Shown: positions 9,206-16,989 of the stretch, piece after piece
Layout of the letters: each line of letters begins with the position of its first letter
Numbering within the stretch: position 1 is the stretch's first letter
Source: Curtobacterium sp. MCBA15_008
GTDB taxonomy: Bacteria; Actinomycetota; Actinomycetes; Actinomycetales; Microbacteriaceae
Direction of reading: 5' to 3'
NCBI RefSeq assembly: GCF_001865065.1
Contig: NZ_MJGN01000034.1
Coordinates: 13,651-57,232 of the forward strand
Length of the DNA stretch: 43,582 bases
The notes under the pieces: model-generated
The model's database searches: none
Told to the model about the DNA's origin: nothing
The model's input: only the letters and a program-made list of their open reading frames with translations
Translations under genes and position numbers: made by a program

Positions 9206-10126
9206 ATGCCGATCGTCACCCTGCCCTTCGCGGAGCTCGTCGACCGGTTCGGCCCCGTGCCGGACGGCGTCGAGCTGGACGTGTGGGACGTCGAGGAGCC
9301 GTACACGCGCCCCGACGACGTCGCCATCGCGTTCCTGCCGTTCTACTTCGGTGGACGGCACCGCTGGCAGTACGTCCACGACCTGCCGAACCTGCAGCTC
9401 CTGCAGCTGCCGAGCGCCGGGTACGAGCACGCCGTCCCGTACGTCCCCGGACACGCGCAGCTCGCGAACGGGCGCGGCATCCACGACGACGAGACCGCCG
9501 AGCTCGCGGTCGGGCTCGCGCTGACCTCGCTCCGTGAGCTCGGTGCGTTCCAGGCCGACCGTGCGAACGGCGTCTGGGACGTCCGCACCACGCGGTCCCT
9601 GGCCGACCGCCGGGTCACGGTCGTCGGCTACGGCGCCATCGGCTCCGCCATCGCCACACGGTTCGAGGCGTTCCGCACCGACGTGACCGTGGTGGCCCGC
9701 ACCGCTCGTGAGCAGGACGGTCGGCACGTTCGTGCGTTCGGCGATCTGCCGGCGCTGGCGGCGGACACGGACGTGCTCGTCCTCATCACGCCGCTGACCG
9801 ACGAGACCGAGCGACTCGTCGACGCCGATCTCCTCGCGGCCCTGCCCGACGGCGCCCTCGTGGTGAACGTCGCCCGTGGCAAGGTCGTCGACACCGACGC
9901 GCTCGTGGCCGAGCTGCAGTCGGGGCGGTTGTCGGCAGCGCTCGACGTCACCGACCCGGAGCCCCTCCCGGCCGGGCACCCGCTGTGGACCACGCCGAAC
10001 ACCGTCCTCACGCCCCACGTCGGCGGCAACACGGACCTCAGCGTGCCGCGGTCGATCGAGCTCATGCGTCGGCAGGTGGCAGCGCTGGCCGACGGCCGTC
10101 CGTTCGAGAACGTCATCCAGTCCTGA
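9206..10126 (+). CDS. D-isomer-specific 2-hydroxyacid dehydrogenase
   Basis: This 306-residue NAD(P)-dependent oxidoreductase of the D-2-hydroxyacid dehydrogenase superfamily reduces 2-oxoacids or oxidises D-2-hydroxyacids. It shows the Rossmann glycine motif GYGAIGSAIA, the catalytic Arg in NVARGKVVD, the Glu in the DPEPLPAGHPLW segment and the catalytic His in TPHVGGNTD. The N-terminal catalytic half is shorter than in PGDH or formate dehydrogenase. It starts 17 bases after purL and may be read from the purine operon, but no pathway link is evident. The substrate is unknown (phosphoglycerate, glyoxylate and hydroxypyruvate are common in this family). Confidence 0.92.
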   Translation: MPIVTLPFAELVDRFGPVPDGVELDVWDVEEPYTRPDDVAIAFLPFYFGGRHRWQYVHDLPNLQLLQLPSAGYEHAVPYVPGHAQLANGRGIHDDETAELAVGLALTSLRELGAFQADRANGVWDVRTTRSLADRRVTVVGYGAIGSAIATRFEAFRTDVTVVARTAREQDGRHVRAFGDLPALAADTDVLVLITPLTDETERLVDADLLAALPDGALVVNVARGKVVDTDALVAELQSGRLSAALDVTDPEPLPAGHPLWTTPNTVLTPHVGGNTDLSVPRSIELMRRQVAALADGRPFENVIQS

Positions 10127-10153
10127 CGCGCACGGTCACCGCTCACTGAGCGG

Positions 10154-10169
10154 GGTGGTCGCGACCACC
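10154..10169. repeat. 16-bp perfect palindrome
   Basis: GGTGGTCGCGACCACC is a perfect dyad immediately before the family-B hairpin, between the convergent ends of the dehydrogenase and lactonase genes. It may add to bidirectional termination; no other role is visible. Confidence 0.6.
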
Positions 10170-10170
10170 G

Positions 10171-10216
10171 ACGGACTGGAGGCGCGGTGCCGGCTGGCAC
10201 CGCGCCTCCAGTCCGT
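10171..10216. terminator. Family-B palindromic repeat copy B1 (bidirectional hairpin)
   Basis: Two perfectly complementary 21-base arms (10171-10191 and 10196-10216) enclose a GGCT loop. The core is GGACTGGAGGCGCGG. It sits between convergent gene ends and is the same element, apart from one loop base, as copy B3 at 21300-21345. A Rho-independent terminator without a T-tract is the simplest role. Confidence 0.8.
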
Positions 10217-10244
10217 CACGGGGTGCGGACCGCCGGCCGAGTCG

Positions 10245-11240
10245 TCAGAGCGGGACGATGCAGGTCGGCGTGCCGACCGGGATCTGCGCGACGGCGTCAC
10301 CGGGGACGCCGTCGTCGCCGACGGGCAGCACGGCGACGGCGTCGGACATCTGGTTCGCGACGAGCACGAAGCCGGGAACGCGGGCGAAGTGCCGGGGCCA
10401 CACGCCCCCGGAGGACGCCGAGCCGACCAGGGTGAGTCCGCCCTCGGCGGCGTCGAGCACGACGATCAGGTCTCGCCCGCGCACGGCGACGGACACCAGG
10501 CCGCGGTCGTCGACCTCGATGTGGCTGAGCAACGACTCGCCCACCGCGCCGTCGAAGGTCGGAGTCGAGGCGATCGTCACGAGCGACCCGGACTCGTCAC
10601 GGCGCAGGCGGTGCACGTGCCCGTCGAGCTCGCCGGCGACGATGAGGTCGCCGTCGTACCAGGCCATGTGTCGCGGGCCGGCGCCGGGTGCCACGTGGTG
10701 CACACGGACCGGTTCGATCGAGGGGGCGTCGGTGATCCGGTACTCGTGCAGCGCGTCCCCGCCGAGGTCGGCGACGAGCACGGTCCCGTCGGGCGTCGCG
10801 ACGGACTGGTGGGCGTGCGGGCCCTCCTGCCGGTCCTCGACCGGGCCGGTCACGTCCGGGAGGAGCTCGGTGACGACCGGAGCGCCGTCGGGCAGCGACA
10901 CCGCGGTGACGGTGCCGGAGACGTAGTTCGTCACGACGAGGGTGCCGGACGGGTCGAGCCGGACGTGGCAGGGGGCGTCGCCACCCGCAGGTGCGTCCCA
11001 GAGGTGCTCGAGTTCGAGGTCGTCACGACGGAAGGCGGAGACGCTGCCGTCGGCCTTCTCGGAGACCGCGTAGACCCGGTCGCCGGAGACGGCGAGGAAC
11101 GAGGGGTCGTCGATGACCGCGACGGTGCGGACGTCCGGGGCCTCGGGATCGCCAGCAGCGACGATCGAGATGCCCGTCGCGGTGCCGCCGCCGGTCGCCG
11201 TGTACGAGCCGACCAGCAGGGCGGGGAGCATCGTGCTCAC
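10245..11240 (-). CDS. Lactonase-family beta-propeller protein (YbhE/6-phosphogluconolactonase fold)
   Basis: This 331-residue protein has the repeating beta-strand pattern of the seven-bladed lactonase propeller family (PF10282): MLPALLVGSYT start, DAPCHVRLDPSGTLVVTNY, GPHAHQSVATPDG, GPRHMAWYDG and GVWPRHFARVP segments. Family members hydrolyse 6-phosphogluconolactone or act as uncharacterised sugar lactonases. The HxH and PRH motifs match the family's conserved His and Arg positions. No signal peptide is seen, so it is probably cytoplasmic. Its GTG overlaps the stop of the chorismate mutase gene (GTGA), so the two are co-translated although their pathways differ. Exact substrate unknown. 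Confidence 0.88.
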   Translation of the reverse strand: MSTMLPALLVGSYTATGGGTATGISIVAAGDPEAPDVRTVAVIDDPSFLAVSGDRVYAVSEKADGSVSAFRRDDLELEHLWDAPAGGDAPCHVRLDPSGTLVVTNYVSGTVTAVSLPDGAPVVTELLPDVTGPVEDRQEGPHAHQSVATPDGTVLVADLGGDALHEYRITDAPSIEPVRVHHVAPGAGPRHMAWYDGDLIVAGELDGHVHRLRRDESGSLVTIASTPTFDGAVGESLLSHIEVDDRGLVSVAVRGRDLIVVLDAAEGGLTLVGSASSGGVWPRHFARVPGFVLVANQMSDAVAVLPVGDDGVPGDAVAQIPVGTPTCIVPL

Positions 11241-11560
11241 GCGTCGCCGCCGGCGATCTGCTCGTGGTGGTGGATGACCTCGGCGACGATGAAGTTGAGG
11301 AACTTCTCGGCGAAGGCGGGGTCGAGGTGCGACTCGGCCGCGAGCGACCGGAGCCGTGCGACCTGGATCTGCTCCCGACCCGGGTCGGCGGCGGGCATCC
11401 CCGCGGTGGCCTTGAGGTAGCCGACGCGCTGCGTGTACTTGAAGCGCTCGGCCAGCATGTGGATCACGGCGGCGTCGATGTTGTCGATGCTCTGCCGGAT
11501 GCTGCGGAGTTCGGCGACGGCGGCCTGGTCGTACTGGGGCGTGGTGACGTCGTCGCTCAT
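11237..11560 (-). CDS. Chorismate mutase, AroQ class
   Basis: This 107-residue all-helical protein belongs to the AroQ chorismate mutase family, converting chorismate to prephenate for phenylalanine and tyrosine synthesis. The long first helix shows RQSIDNIDAAVIHMLAERF, with likely active-site R22, R39 and K50, and a later helix carries the FLNFIVAEVIHHHE segment. It is a stand-alone small mutase with no prephenate dehydratase domain and no signal peptide. It is the first gene of a two-gene unit with the lactonase-fold gene. aroE, another aromatic-pathway gene, lies 1.7 kb away but is not in the same operon. Confidence 0.93.
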   Translation of the reverse strand: MSDDVTTPQYDQAAVAELRSIRQSIDNIDAAVIHMLAERFKYTQRVGYLKATAGMPAADPGREQIQVARLRSLAAESHLDPAFAEKFLNFIVAEVIHHHEQIAGGDA

Positions 11561-11665
11561 GCCCCGAGCCTAACGGCCGAGGCTGGCCGACCGGTGTCGG
11601 TTACGCCGCTGCCCGGTCAGTGCCGAGAACCCGTGCTCGGCTCGGGAACTGCGACAATGGTCTCC

Positions 11666-12070
11666 ATGTCGGTCCTGCTCGTCATCTCGGCCGTGTGCGC
11701 GGTCCTCGCCGGCCTCGTGCACGTGTTCATCTTCTTCCTGGAATCCGTCGCGTGGACGAGTCCACGGGCGCAGCGGATCTTCGGGATCTCCTCGCGGGCC
11801 GAGGCCGATGCGACCCGTGCGATGGCGTTCAACCAGGGCTTCTACAACCTGTTCCTGGCGATCGGGGCGATCCTCGGTGTCGTGCTCGCCGCGACCGGCA
11901 GTCCCGCGACGGGCTGGACCCTCGTCGTCTTCTCGACGGCGTGCATGCTCGGCGCCGCCGTCGTCCTGGCCGGCACCGGGCGGAAGTACCTCAACTCGGC
12001 CTTCAAGCAGGGATCGCTCCCGCTGATCGCGCTGCTCTTCGCGTTCCTCGCGTCGACCTTCGGGGGCTGA
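11666..12070 (+). CDS. DUF1304 small membrane protein
   Basis: This 134-residue protein has four predicted membrane helices. The pattern matches the DUF1304 family: an N-terminal helix followed by HVFIFFLESVAW, then FNQGFYNLFLAIGA, and a C-terminal helix with QGSLPLIALLFAF. Function is unknown across the family. An ATG nine bases upstream (11657) is also in frame. I prefer 11666 because GACAAT at 11655-11660 looks like a -10 box placed so that transcription would begin at or next to this ATG. It is monocistronic and followed by a strong hairpin. Confidence 0.88.
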   Translation: MSVLLVISAVCAVLAGLVHVFIFFLESVAWTSPRAQRIFGISSRAEADATRAMAFNQGFYNLFLAIGAILGVVLAATGSPATGWTLVVFSTACMLGAAVVLAGTGRKYLNSAFKQGSLPLIALLFAFLASTFGG

Positions 12071-12120
12071 CCCTCCGAGCGAGGACGGTTCCTTCCCATC
12101 ACGCCCGCGGTGGAAAGCGG

Positions 12121-12165
12121 GAACGGGCGTACCCGGTCGAAAGGATCGACCGAGTACGCCCGTTC
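12121..12165. terminator. Strong hairpin between convergent genes
   Basis: An about 19-bp stem (GAACGGGCGTAC and a CGGTCGA extension against TCGACCG and GTACGCCCGTTC, one mismatch) has an AAGGA loop. It lies between the end of the DUF1304 gene and the end of the siderophore-binding protein gene. Confidence 0.8.
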
Positions 12166-12184
12166 CGACCGAGTACGCCCGTTC
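12147..12184. repeat. Tandem duplication of the terminator right arm
   Basis: A 19-base unit ending in GTACGCCCGTTC is repeated head to tail without spacer (12147-12165 and 12166-12184). Either copy can pair with the single left arm at 12121, so two alternative hairpins are possible. Confidence 0.85.
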
Positions 12185-12201
12185 CGACCAGGCGCCCCGC
12201 G

Positions 12202-13209
12202 TCAGCCGAGCTTCGACGCGAACTCGTCCGGCAGCTTCTGCAGCGCCCACTCGATCGCCGCGGTGGTCCCCATCGAGAACGCCGACGACACGTCCGGGTC
12301 GTCGAAGACGATGGAGTGGCCGGCCTCGACCGACGGCACCTTCTGGAACAGCGGGTCCGACTCGGCCTTCGACGCGTCGACGTAGATCGGCAGGATGAGC
12401 GTCAGGTCGGCGTCCAGCAGGTCGAGGTTCTCGTCCGACAGGTGCACCGAGAACGCCTTGCCGGCCTGCTCGTCGATGGCCTTCGGGATCATGAACCCGA
12501 GGTTCCGCATGAACGTCGAGCGACTGTCGGTCGAGGCGTACGCCCCGAAGCCGTCGGCCGTGTAGGCCCCGACGACCGCGGACTTGCCGTCGAACTCCGG
12601 GTGCGCCTTGCGTGCGGCCGCGTAGGCGTCGTCGAGGCCGGAGAGCAGCTTCTTGCCCTCGGACTCCTTGCCGAGCGCCTTCGCGATCATCGTGGTCTGC
12701 TGCTCGGTCGAGGCGAGGTAGTTCTCGCCGCCCTTCGGGATCGCCACGGTCGGCGCGATCGCGGACAGCTTCGCGTACCGGTCCTTGTCGCCCGAGGACT
12801 TCACGTCGAGGATCACGTCGGGCTTGAGCTTGAGGATGTCCTCGTAGCTCGGCTCGAGCGTCTGGATGATCTTCGGCGACTTCGTGTAGGCGTCCTTGAG
12901 CCAGGGGCCCACGCCGTCGCCACCGAACGCGAGCCAGTCGCTCGCACCCACGGGCTGCACGCCGAGCTCGAGCGCGGTCTCGGCGTCGCCCCAGCCGAGG
13001 GCGACGACCCGCTTCGGCTGCGCGTCGATCTTCGTTGTGCCGAGCGCGGTCGTGATCGACACCGGGAACTGGCCGTCAGCCGAGGACGTCGAGGCGTCGT
13101 CGGTGGAGGAACCGGAACCGGAGGCGCACCCGGCGAGGACGAGGGACGCTGCGACGACGGCGCCTGCTGCGGCGAGGACGCGTCGGAGACGGTGGGGAGT
13201 ACGGATCAC
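12202..13209 (-). CDS. Iron-siderophore ABC transporter substrate-binding lipoprotein
   Basis: This 335-residue lipoprotein has a signal peptide ending in the lipobox LAGC (Cys at about 28), a Ser/Asp-rich tether, and a FecB/FepB-like periplasmic binding fold with RVVALGWGDAETALELG at the start of lobe 1, SYEDILKLKPDVIL in lobe 1 and GKSAVVGAY at the start of lobe 2. It captures ferric siderophores outside the membrane for an ABC importer. No permease or ATPase gene is adjacent, so it works with components encoded elsewhere. The start is GTG at 13209. An iron box (13211-13228) abuts the start codon, so transcription should be repressed by a DtxR/IdeR-type regulator when iron is replete. Confidence 0.95.
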   Translation of the reverse strand: MIRTPHRLRRVLAAAGAVVAASLVLAGCASGSGSSTDDASTSSADGQFPVSITTALGTTKIDAQPKRVVALGWGDAETALELGVQPVGASDWLAFGGDGVGPWLKDAYTKSPKIIQTLEPSYEDILKLKPDVILDVKSSGDKDRYAKLSAIAPTVAIPKGGENYLASTEQQTTMIAKALGKESEGKKLLSGLDDAYAAARKAHPEFDGKSAVVGAYTADGFGAYASTDSRSTFMRNLGFMIPKAIDEQAGKAFSVHLSDENLDLLDADLTLILPIYVDASKAESDPLFQKVPSVEAGHSIVFDDPDVSSAFSMGTTAAIEWALQKLPDEFASKLG

Positions 13210-13210
13210 G

Positions 13211-13228
13211 AAGGGTAGCCTAACCTAA
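13211..13228 (-). promoter_or_regulatory. Iron box (DtxR/IdeR-type operator)
   Basis: Read on the minus strand, TTAGGTTAGGCTACCCTT matches the actinobacterial DtxR/IdeR consensus TTAGGTTAGSCTAACCTAA over most positions, with the 5' half perfect. It includes TAGGCT as a probable -10 and ends one base before the GTG start of the siderophore-binding lipoprotein gene. Confidence 0.88.
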
Positions 13229-13251
13229 GCGAACGGATCCCCGCTCCTGGC

Positions 13252-13257
13252 TAGGCT
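13252..13257 (+). promoter_or_regulatory. -10 box of aroE (leaderless start)
   Basis: TAGGCT lies eight bases before the aroE GTG. No Shine-Dalgarno sequence fits between them, so the transcript probably begins at the start codon. Confidence 0.55.
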
Positions 13258-13265
13258 GACTGACC

Positions 13266-14132
13266 GTGGAGTACCCCGATGCCGACCGCACCCGCCTCGC
13301 GGTGCTCGGCTCCCCCATCGCACACTCGCTCTCGCCGACGCTGCACGCAGCGGCCTACGACGTGCTCGGGGTGCCGTTCCGGTACGGGAGGCACGAGGTC
13401 GCGTCCGGCGGACTGGACGCGTTCGTCGCGGGGCTGGGTGGGGAATGGCGCGGCCTGAGCCTGACGATGCCGCTCAAGCGCGAGGTGCTGCCGCTCCTCG
13501 ACCGGACGACCCCGCTCGTCGACGAACTCGGCGTCGCCAACACGATCGCGTTCCGGCAGTCCGGCGACCGGGTGCTCCGCTCCGGCGCGAACACCGACGT
13601 CGAGGGACTCGTCCGCCCCGTCGAGGCGCTGGGACACGTCCCGGGTGAGGCCACGATCCTCGGCGGTGGCGCAACCGCCGCGAGTGCACTGACCGCCGCC
13701 GTCCGGCTCGGCGCCGTGCTCGTCCGGGTCTTCGCCCGGGACACCTCGAGGACCGGAGCCCTGGTCGACCTGGCGGTCCGGCTCGGCGTCACGCTCGACG
13801 TCCTCCCGCTGACGGAACTGCCCGGCACCCGCCACGGCTTCGTCGTGTCGACGCTGCCTGGTGGTGCCGCTGACGACCTCGACCTCGCGCCGTCCGGCGA
13901 CGATGCCGTGCTCTTCGACGTCGCCTACGAGCCGTGGCCGACCGCCGTCGCCTCGCGCTGGGCGGACGCCGGCGGACGCGTGCTGAACGGGCTCGACATG
14001 CTCACCGAGCAGGCGATCGGACAGATCCGGTTCTTCCTCACCGGCAACGACGACGAGCTCCTGCCCGGCGAGGCGGACGTCCGGAGGGCGATGCGCGCGG
14101 CCGTGGGCCTGCCTGAGGTCATCGGGGCCTGA
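13266..14132 (+). CDS. aroE: Shikimate dehydrogenase
   Basis: This 288-residue enzyme reduces 3-dehydroshikimate to shikimate with NADPH in the aromatic amino acid pathway. The shikimate-binding motif SLSPTLH is at 21-27, catalytic Lys71 is in LTMPLKRE, and the Asn-Thr-Asp triad is at 109-111. The nucleotide-binding loop reads ILGGGATAASAL. The GTG at 13266 is the only sensible start; homology begins within ten residues. It is divergent from the iron-regulated lipoprotein gene with 56 bases between the start codons. Some actinobacterial AroE-like proteins prefer quinate, but the residues here fit shikimate. Confidence 0.95.
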   Translation: MEYPDADRTRLAVLGSPIAHSLSPTLHAAAYDVLGVPFRYGRHEVASGGLDAFVAGLGGEWRGLSLTMPLKREVLPLLDRTTPLVDELGVANTIAFRQSGDRVLRSGANTDVEGLVRPVEALGHVPGEATILGGGATAASALTAAVRLGAVLVRVFARDTSRTGALVDLAVRLGVTLDVLPLTELPGTRHGFVVSTLPGGAADDLDLAPSGDDAVLFDVAYEPWPTAVASRWADAGGRVLNGLDMLTEQAIGQIRFFLTGNDDELLPGEADVRRAMRAAVGLPEVIGA

Positions 14133-14152
14133 CACCGCGGCGCCGCGGCCCC
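14124..14152. terminator. GC-rich hairpin between aroE and the SDR gene
   Basis: GGGGCC (14124-14129) pairs GGCCCC (14147-14152), enclosing a perfect CCGCGG/CCGCGG dyad at 14135-14148. It overlaps the end of aroE and lies between two convergent genes. Confidence 0.6.
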
Positions 14153-14170
14153 CTCGGCACCGCGCGCCGA

Positions 14171-15124
14171 TCAGCGCCGGGAGCGCGCCTCGGCATCGAG
14201 CAGCGCGAGCGAGACGTCCCAGAGCCGGTCCGCGTCGTCCTCGTCGAGCGCCCACGGCAGCACGCCGTGCAGCCCGTCGACGATCCGGTCCGTGACGGCC
14301 GCCTCGTGGCAGTCCTCGAAGTAGCGGCCGGTGACCCCGGCGAGCTCGGGTGCCGTGGCCAGGAGGACCGAGGTCGCCGCACCCTGCTCGGGCGTCTTCA
14401 CGGCGTCGGCCGCCGAGAGCTTCGTCGCCGCCAGCACCGCCGGGTCCCAGTGCTTCTGCAGTCCGGTCCAGATGCCCCCGGGCATGCAGGCGTTCGCGGT
14501 GACCCCGACGTCGGCCCACCGCTCCCCCACCGCCACGGCGAACAGGACGTTCGCCGTCTTCGACTGTGCGTAGGCAGCGCCGGGCTCGTAGCGACGACGG
14601 CGGAAGAACAGGTCGTCGAACACGACGGGCGACCCACCGTGCCCGCTCGACGACACCGAGACGATGCGAGCCGAACCCGAGGCCGCGAGCGGGTCGTGCA
14701 GACCGAGCGCGAGGGCGAAGTGCCCGAGGTGGTTCGTGGCGAACTGCGACTCCCACCCCGCCGCCGTGTACGCCTCCGGAGCGTCCATCACCCCGGCGTT
14801 GGCCACCAGGACGTCGAGCGGCCCGGACCACCGCGCCGTGAAGTCTTCGACGGACGCGGGCTGGTCGAGGTGCAGCTCGGAGACCACCGGGTGCTGCCCA
14901 CCGGTCGTGCGGGCGATGTCCGCAGCCACCCGTTCCCCGGCCGCGGTGTCCCGGACGGCGAGGGTCACCGTCGCGCCGGCACCGGCGAGCGCCCGCGCCG
15001 TCTCGACCCCGATGCCCGAGGACGCTCCGGTGACGATCGCCGTGCGGCCGGTCAGGTCCACCCCCTCGAGGACCTCGTCGGCGGTCGAGCGGGCGCCGAA
15101 GGCGGCGAGGTCACGGTCGGGCAT
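14171..15124 (-). CDS. Short-chain dehydrogenase/reductase (retinol-dehydrogenase-like)
   Basis: This 317-residue classical SDR has the NAD(P) motif TGASSGIG (32-39), the structural NAG at 109-111, catalytic Asn131, Ser at about 159 and Y185/K189 in YAQSK. A C-terminal extension past the fold (WALDEDDADRLWDVSLALL) is typical of the WWOX/retinol-dehydrogenase-like bacterial SDRs annotated as oxidoreductases. Substrate unknown. It is third in a run of same-strand genes (ohr, ychJ-like, SDR) with gaps of 9 and 27 bases, so co-transcription with peroxide-defence genes is likely. AGGAG precedes the ATG. Confidence 0.92.
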   Translation of the reverse strand: MPDRDLAAFGARSTADEVLEGVDLTGRTAIVTGASSGIGVETARALAGAGATVTLAVRDTAAGERVAADIARTTGGQHPVVSELHLDQPASVEDFTARWSGPLDVLVANAGVMDAPEAYTAAGWESQFATNHLGHFALALGLHDPLAASGSARIVSVSSSGHGGSPVVFDDLFFRRRRYEPGAAYAQSKTANVLFAVAVGERWADVGVTANACMPGGIWTGLQKHWDPAVLAATKLSAADAVKTPEQGAATSVLLATAPELAGVTGRYFEDCHEAAVTDRIVDGLHGVLPWALDEDDADRLWDVSLALLDAEARSRR

Positions 15125-15151
15125 GGTGCTCCTGTCGGGTACGGGACGCGG

Positions 15152-15538
15152 TCAGACGACCGTCCCGTCCACGTAGGACCAACGACCGTGCTCGCGGACG
15201 AACTCGCTCGTCTCCTCGAGTGTGCCCCGCTCGTCTGCGGAACGCCACCACGCGCGGAAGGCGACCGTCCCCCGGGAGTCGAACGGGCCTCCAGAACGCG
15301 TCGACAGGACGTCCAACCGTGTCCAGCGCTGCTGCGGGTCCAACTCGAGGGACGCGGGCCGCGTCCGCGGGTGCCACGTCAGCAGCAGGTACTCCGGCAG
15401 CCCGAGCGCGAACGCGCTGAACCGTGACCGCATGAGCCGCTCCGCGGTCGGGGCGTCGGCCCCGGCATGCAGGGGTCCGCAGCACTCGCCGTAGGGGTTC
15501 CCGCTCAGGCAGGGGCAGCGCGACTCGTCGGTGACCAC
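15152..15538 (-). CDS. YchJ-family SEC-C/zinc-binding protein
   Basis: This 128-residue member of the YchJ/UPF0225 family has an N-terminal SEC-C type zinc motif (CPCLSGNPYGECCGPLH, residues 8-24), then the characteristic APTAERLMRSRFSAFALGLPEYLLLTWHP stretch, written here only to locate it at about residues 29-57, and a NTF2-like C-terminal half. Function is not established. The start is GTG. It begins nine bases after the ohr stop and 27 bases before the SDR gene, so it belongs to that operon. It is shorter than E. coli YchJ, which carries a second SEC-C motif that is absent here. Confidence 0.88.
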   Translation of the reverse strand: MVTDESRCPCLSGNPYGECCGPLHAGADAPTAERLMRSRFSAFALGLPEYLLLTWHPRTRPASLELDPQQRWTRLDVLSTRSGGPFDSRGTVAFRAWWRSADERGTLEETSEFVREHGRWSYVDGTVV

Positions 15539-15547
15539 GCCGGAACG

Positions 15548-15973
15548 CTAGTCGACGATGGACAGGGCGACGGTGATGTTCCCGCGGGTGGCGTTCGAGT
15601 AGGGGCAGATCTCGTGGGCGCGCTCCCCGAGGCGCTGTCGCTGCTCGGGCTGCGCGGACGGCGCGTAGACGTCGAGCTCGACCGCCAGGCCGAAGCCGCC
15701 CTGGCCGTTGCCGCCGATGCCGACCTCTGCCGACACCTCGGCGTCCGCGGTGTCCACCCCGAGCTCCTTGCCGGCGGCGTGCAGCGCGCCGAGGAAGCAC
15801 GCGGCGTACCCGGCTGCGAAGAGCTGCTCGGGGTTCGTGCCCTCGCCGCTGCCGCCCATCTCCTTCGGCGGACGGGTGTCGAGGTCGAGGCGGTCGTCCT
15901 CGGTGCGCACGTGGCCGTGCCGCCCGCCGCCGGTGGCGTGGGCGGCTGCGGTGTAGACGATGTCGAGACTCAT
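15548..15973 (-). CDS. ohr: Organic hydroperoxide resistance protein (Ohr/OsmC family)
   Basis: This 141-residue thiol peroxidase reduces organic and lipid hydroperoxides. The peroxidatic cysteine is C59 in GYAACFLGAL and the resolving cysteine C123 in ICPYSNATRGN, the exact Ohr signature that separates it from OsmC. Length and the final NITVALSIVD fit Ohr. No OhrR (MarR-type) gene is visible next to it, so its regulator is elsewhere or different. It is the first gene of an ohr-ychJ-SDR transcription unit. The ATG at 15973 is chosen because Ohr proteins begin at this point; the upstream open frame is not conserved-looking. Confidence 0.95.
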   Translation of the reverse strand: MSLDIVYTAAAHATGGGRHGHVRTEDDRLDLDTRPPKEMGGSGEGTNPEQLFAAGYAACFLGALHAAGKELGVDTADAEVSAEVGIGGNGQGGFGLAVELDVYAPSAQPEQRQRLGERAHEICPYSNATRGNITVALSIVD

Positions 15974-16103
15974 GGTCTGAGCGCACCGCCCCTTCCTGGG
16001 CGACTGCTGGACGCGCCTGCACTGTCGGCCCGGGACACCGCCGCCGGGGCCACCCGCCGGGCGTGTCCGGGCGGGTACGTCTTTCGCTCGCGCCCGTCGT
16101 TGC

Positions 16104-16159
16104 GGGAGCAGAAATCGTCGAGTCGCCGCGCCGCCCCCGACGATTCCTGCTCCCTCGAC
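16104..16159. repeat. Family-A palindromic repeat, copy A1
   Basis: Left arm GGGAGCAGAAATCGTCG (16104-16120) and right arm CGACGATTCCTGCTCCC (16138-16154) form a near-perfect inverted repeat, with one mismatch at the variable base after GAGCAG. It sits in a divergent intergenic region (upstream of ohr and of the 16227 gene), so it cannot be a dedicated terminator. Confidence 0.85.
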
Positions 16160-16226
16160 GGACGGCAGCCGTGCAATCACCGGGCCGACAGCGCCGCGCG
16201 CAGCCCGGGCGAGTAGAAGGAACCTC

Positions 16227-16898
16227 GTGTTCACGCTCGGCTGGCAGGTGTTCCGGGAGCGCCTCGGCGAGGTGGTCGACCCGGCGAGGATCCGTCGCGC
16301 CGTGTGGCTCGCGGTCGCCGTGGCGGTCCTGGTGCTCGTGGCGCTCATCGCCCTGCAGCTCGCCTTCCGCTGGGCGGGCGCAGGCCCCGTTCATGCGTGG
16401 GTGACGATCGGCCTGCTGAGCGTCGCCGCGGGCGCGGTCGCGTTCTCGTGCTGCCCGACGGATCGGCTTCCGGCCCCGATGAACACGATCAACGGTCGGC
16501 AGGTCCGCACCGACTGGCAGCTCAGCGTCCGGTGGTCGGTGCAGCCCTACCTCGGTCGCACGGCGCGCCCGATCGCCCCCGACGACCGAGCGGCTGTGCT
16601 GAACGACGTCCCCCTCCTGCAACGAGGGCTGATCCGACGGTTGTCACGGTGGGGTGTGCTGCTCGTCGGCCTCGCGCTGTTGGGCGCGGCCGCGCTGACC
16701 GCCGGGGGCACGCCCCCGTACGCCTTCCTCTGGACCTTCATCTACGTCTGGACCGTGCCGGACCTCGTGGTCCGCCTCGGCCGAGCCGAACGCGCCCGCC
16801 TGGCTGCCCTGGCGGCTGACGTTCCGGTACCGGGCTCCCCACGGGTTGAACGCCGCCGCGAGCCGAACGGGTCGAAGGTGCGCCTGCCCGACGAGTAG
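16227..16898 (+). CDS. Hypothetical membrane protein
   Basis: I do not recognise this 223-residue protein. It has four hydrophobic segments in two pairs: WLAVAVAVLVLVALIAL (about 27-43) with a helix around 58-74, then WGVLLVGLALLGAAAL (about 142-157) with a helix around 165-180. Between the pairs is a soluble loop with an NTINGRQVRTDWQ stretch, and the C-terminal tail is Arg-rich. AAGG lies six bases before the GTG start. The gene is bracketed by family-A repeats A1 and A2 in the same orientation. Function unknown. Confidence 0.8.
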   Translation: MFTLGWQVFRERLGEVVDPARIRRAVWLAVAVAVLVLVALIALQLAFRWAGAGPVHAWVTIGLLSVAAGAVAFSCCPTDRLPAPMNTINGRQVRTDWQLSVRWSVQPYLGRTARPIAPDDRAAVLNDVPLLQRGLIRRLSRWGVLLVGLALLGAAALTAGGTPPYAFLWTFIYVWTVPDLVVRLGRAERARLAALAADVPVPGSPRVERRREPNGSKVRLPDE

Positions 16899-16928
16899 CA
16901 CGAGTAGCGCGGGCACGCTCGCCCCTTC

Positions 16929-16989
16929 GTCGGAGGAGCAGGAATCGTCGAGTCGCCGAGCCGACCCCGACGATTTCTGCTCCCTCGAC
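16929..16989. repeat. Family-A palindromic repeat, copy A2
   Basis: GAGCAGGAATCGTCG (16936-16950) pairs CGACGATTTCTGCTC (16968-16982), with outer GTCGG/CTCGAC flanks. The loop AGTCGCCGAGCCGACCCC is almost the same as that of A1, and both copies are followed by GACRGACGGCAGC. It lies between two genes on the plus strand. Confidence 0.85.

Noticed and set aside
12896..13228. Small plus-strand ORF over the lipoprotein signal peptide
   Set aside because: It is antisense to a lipoprotein with a clear lipobox; composition is that of a shadow.
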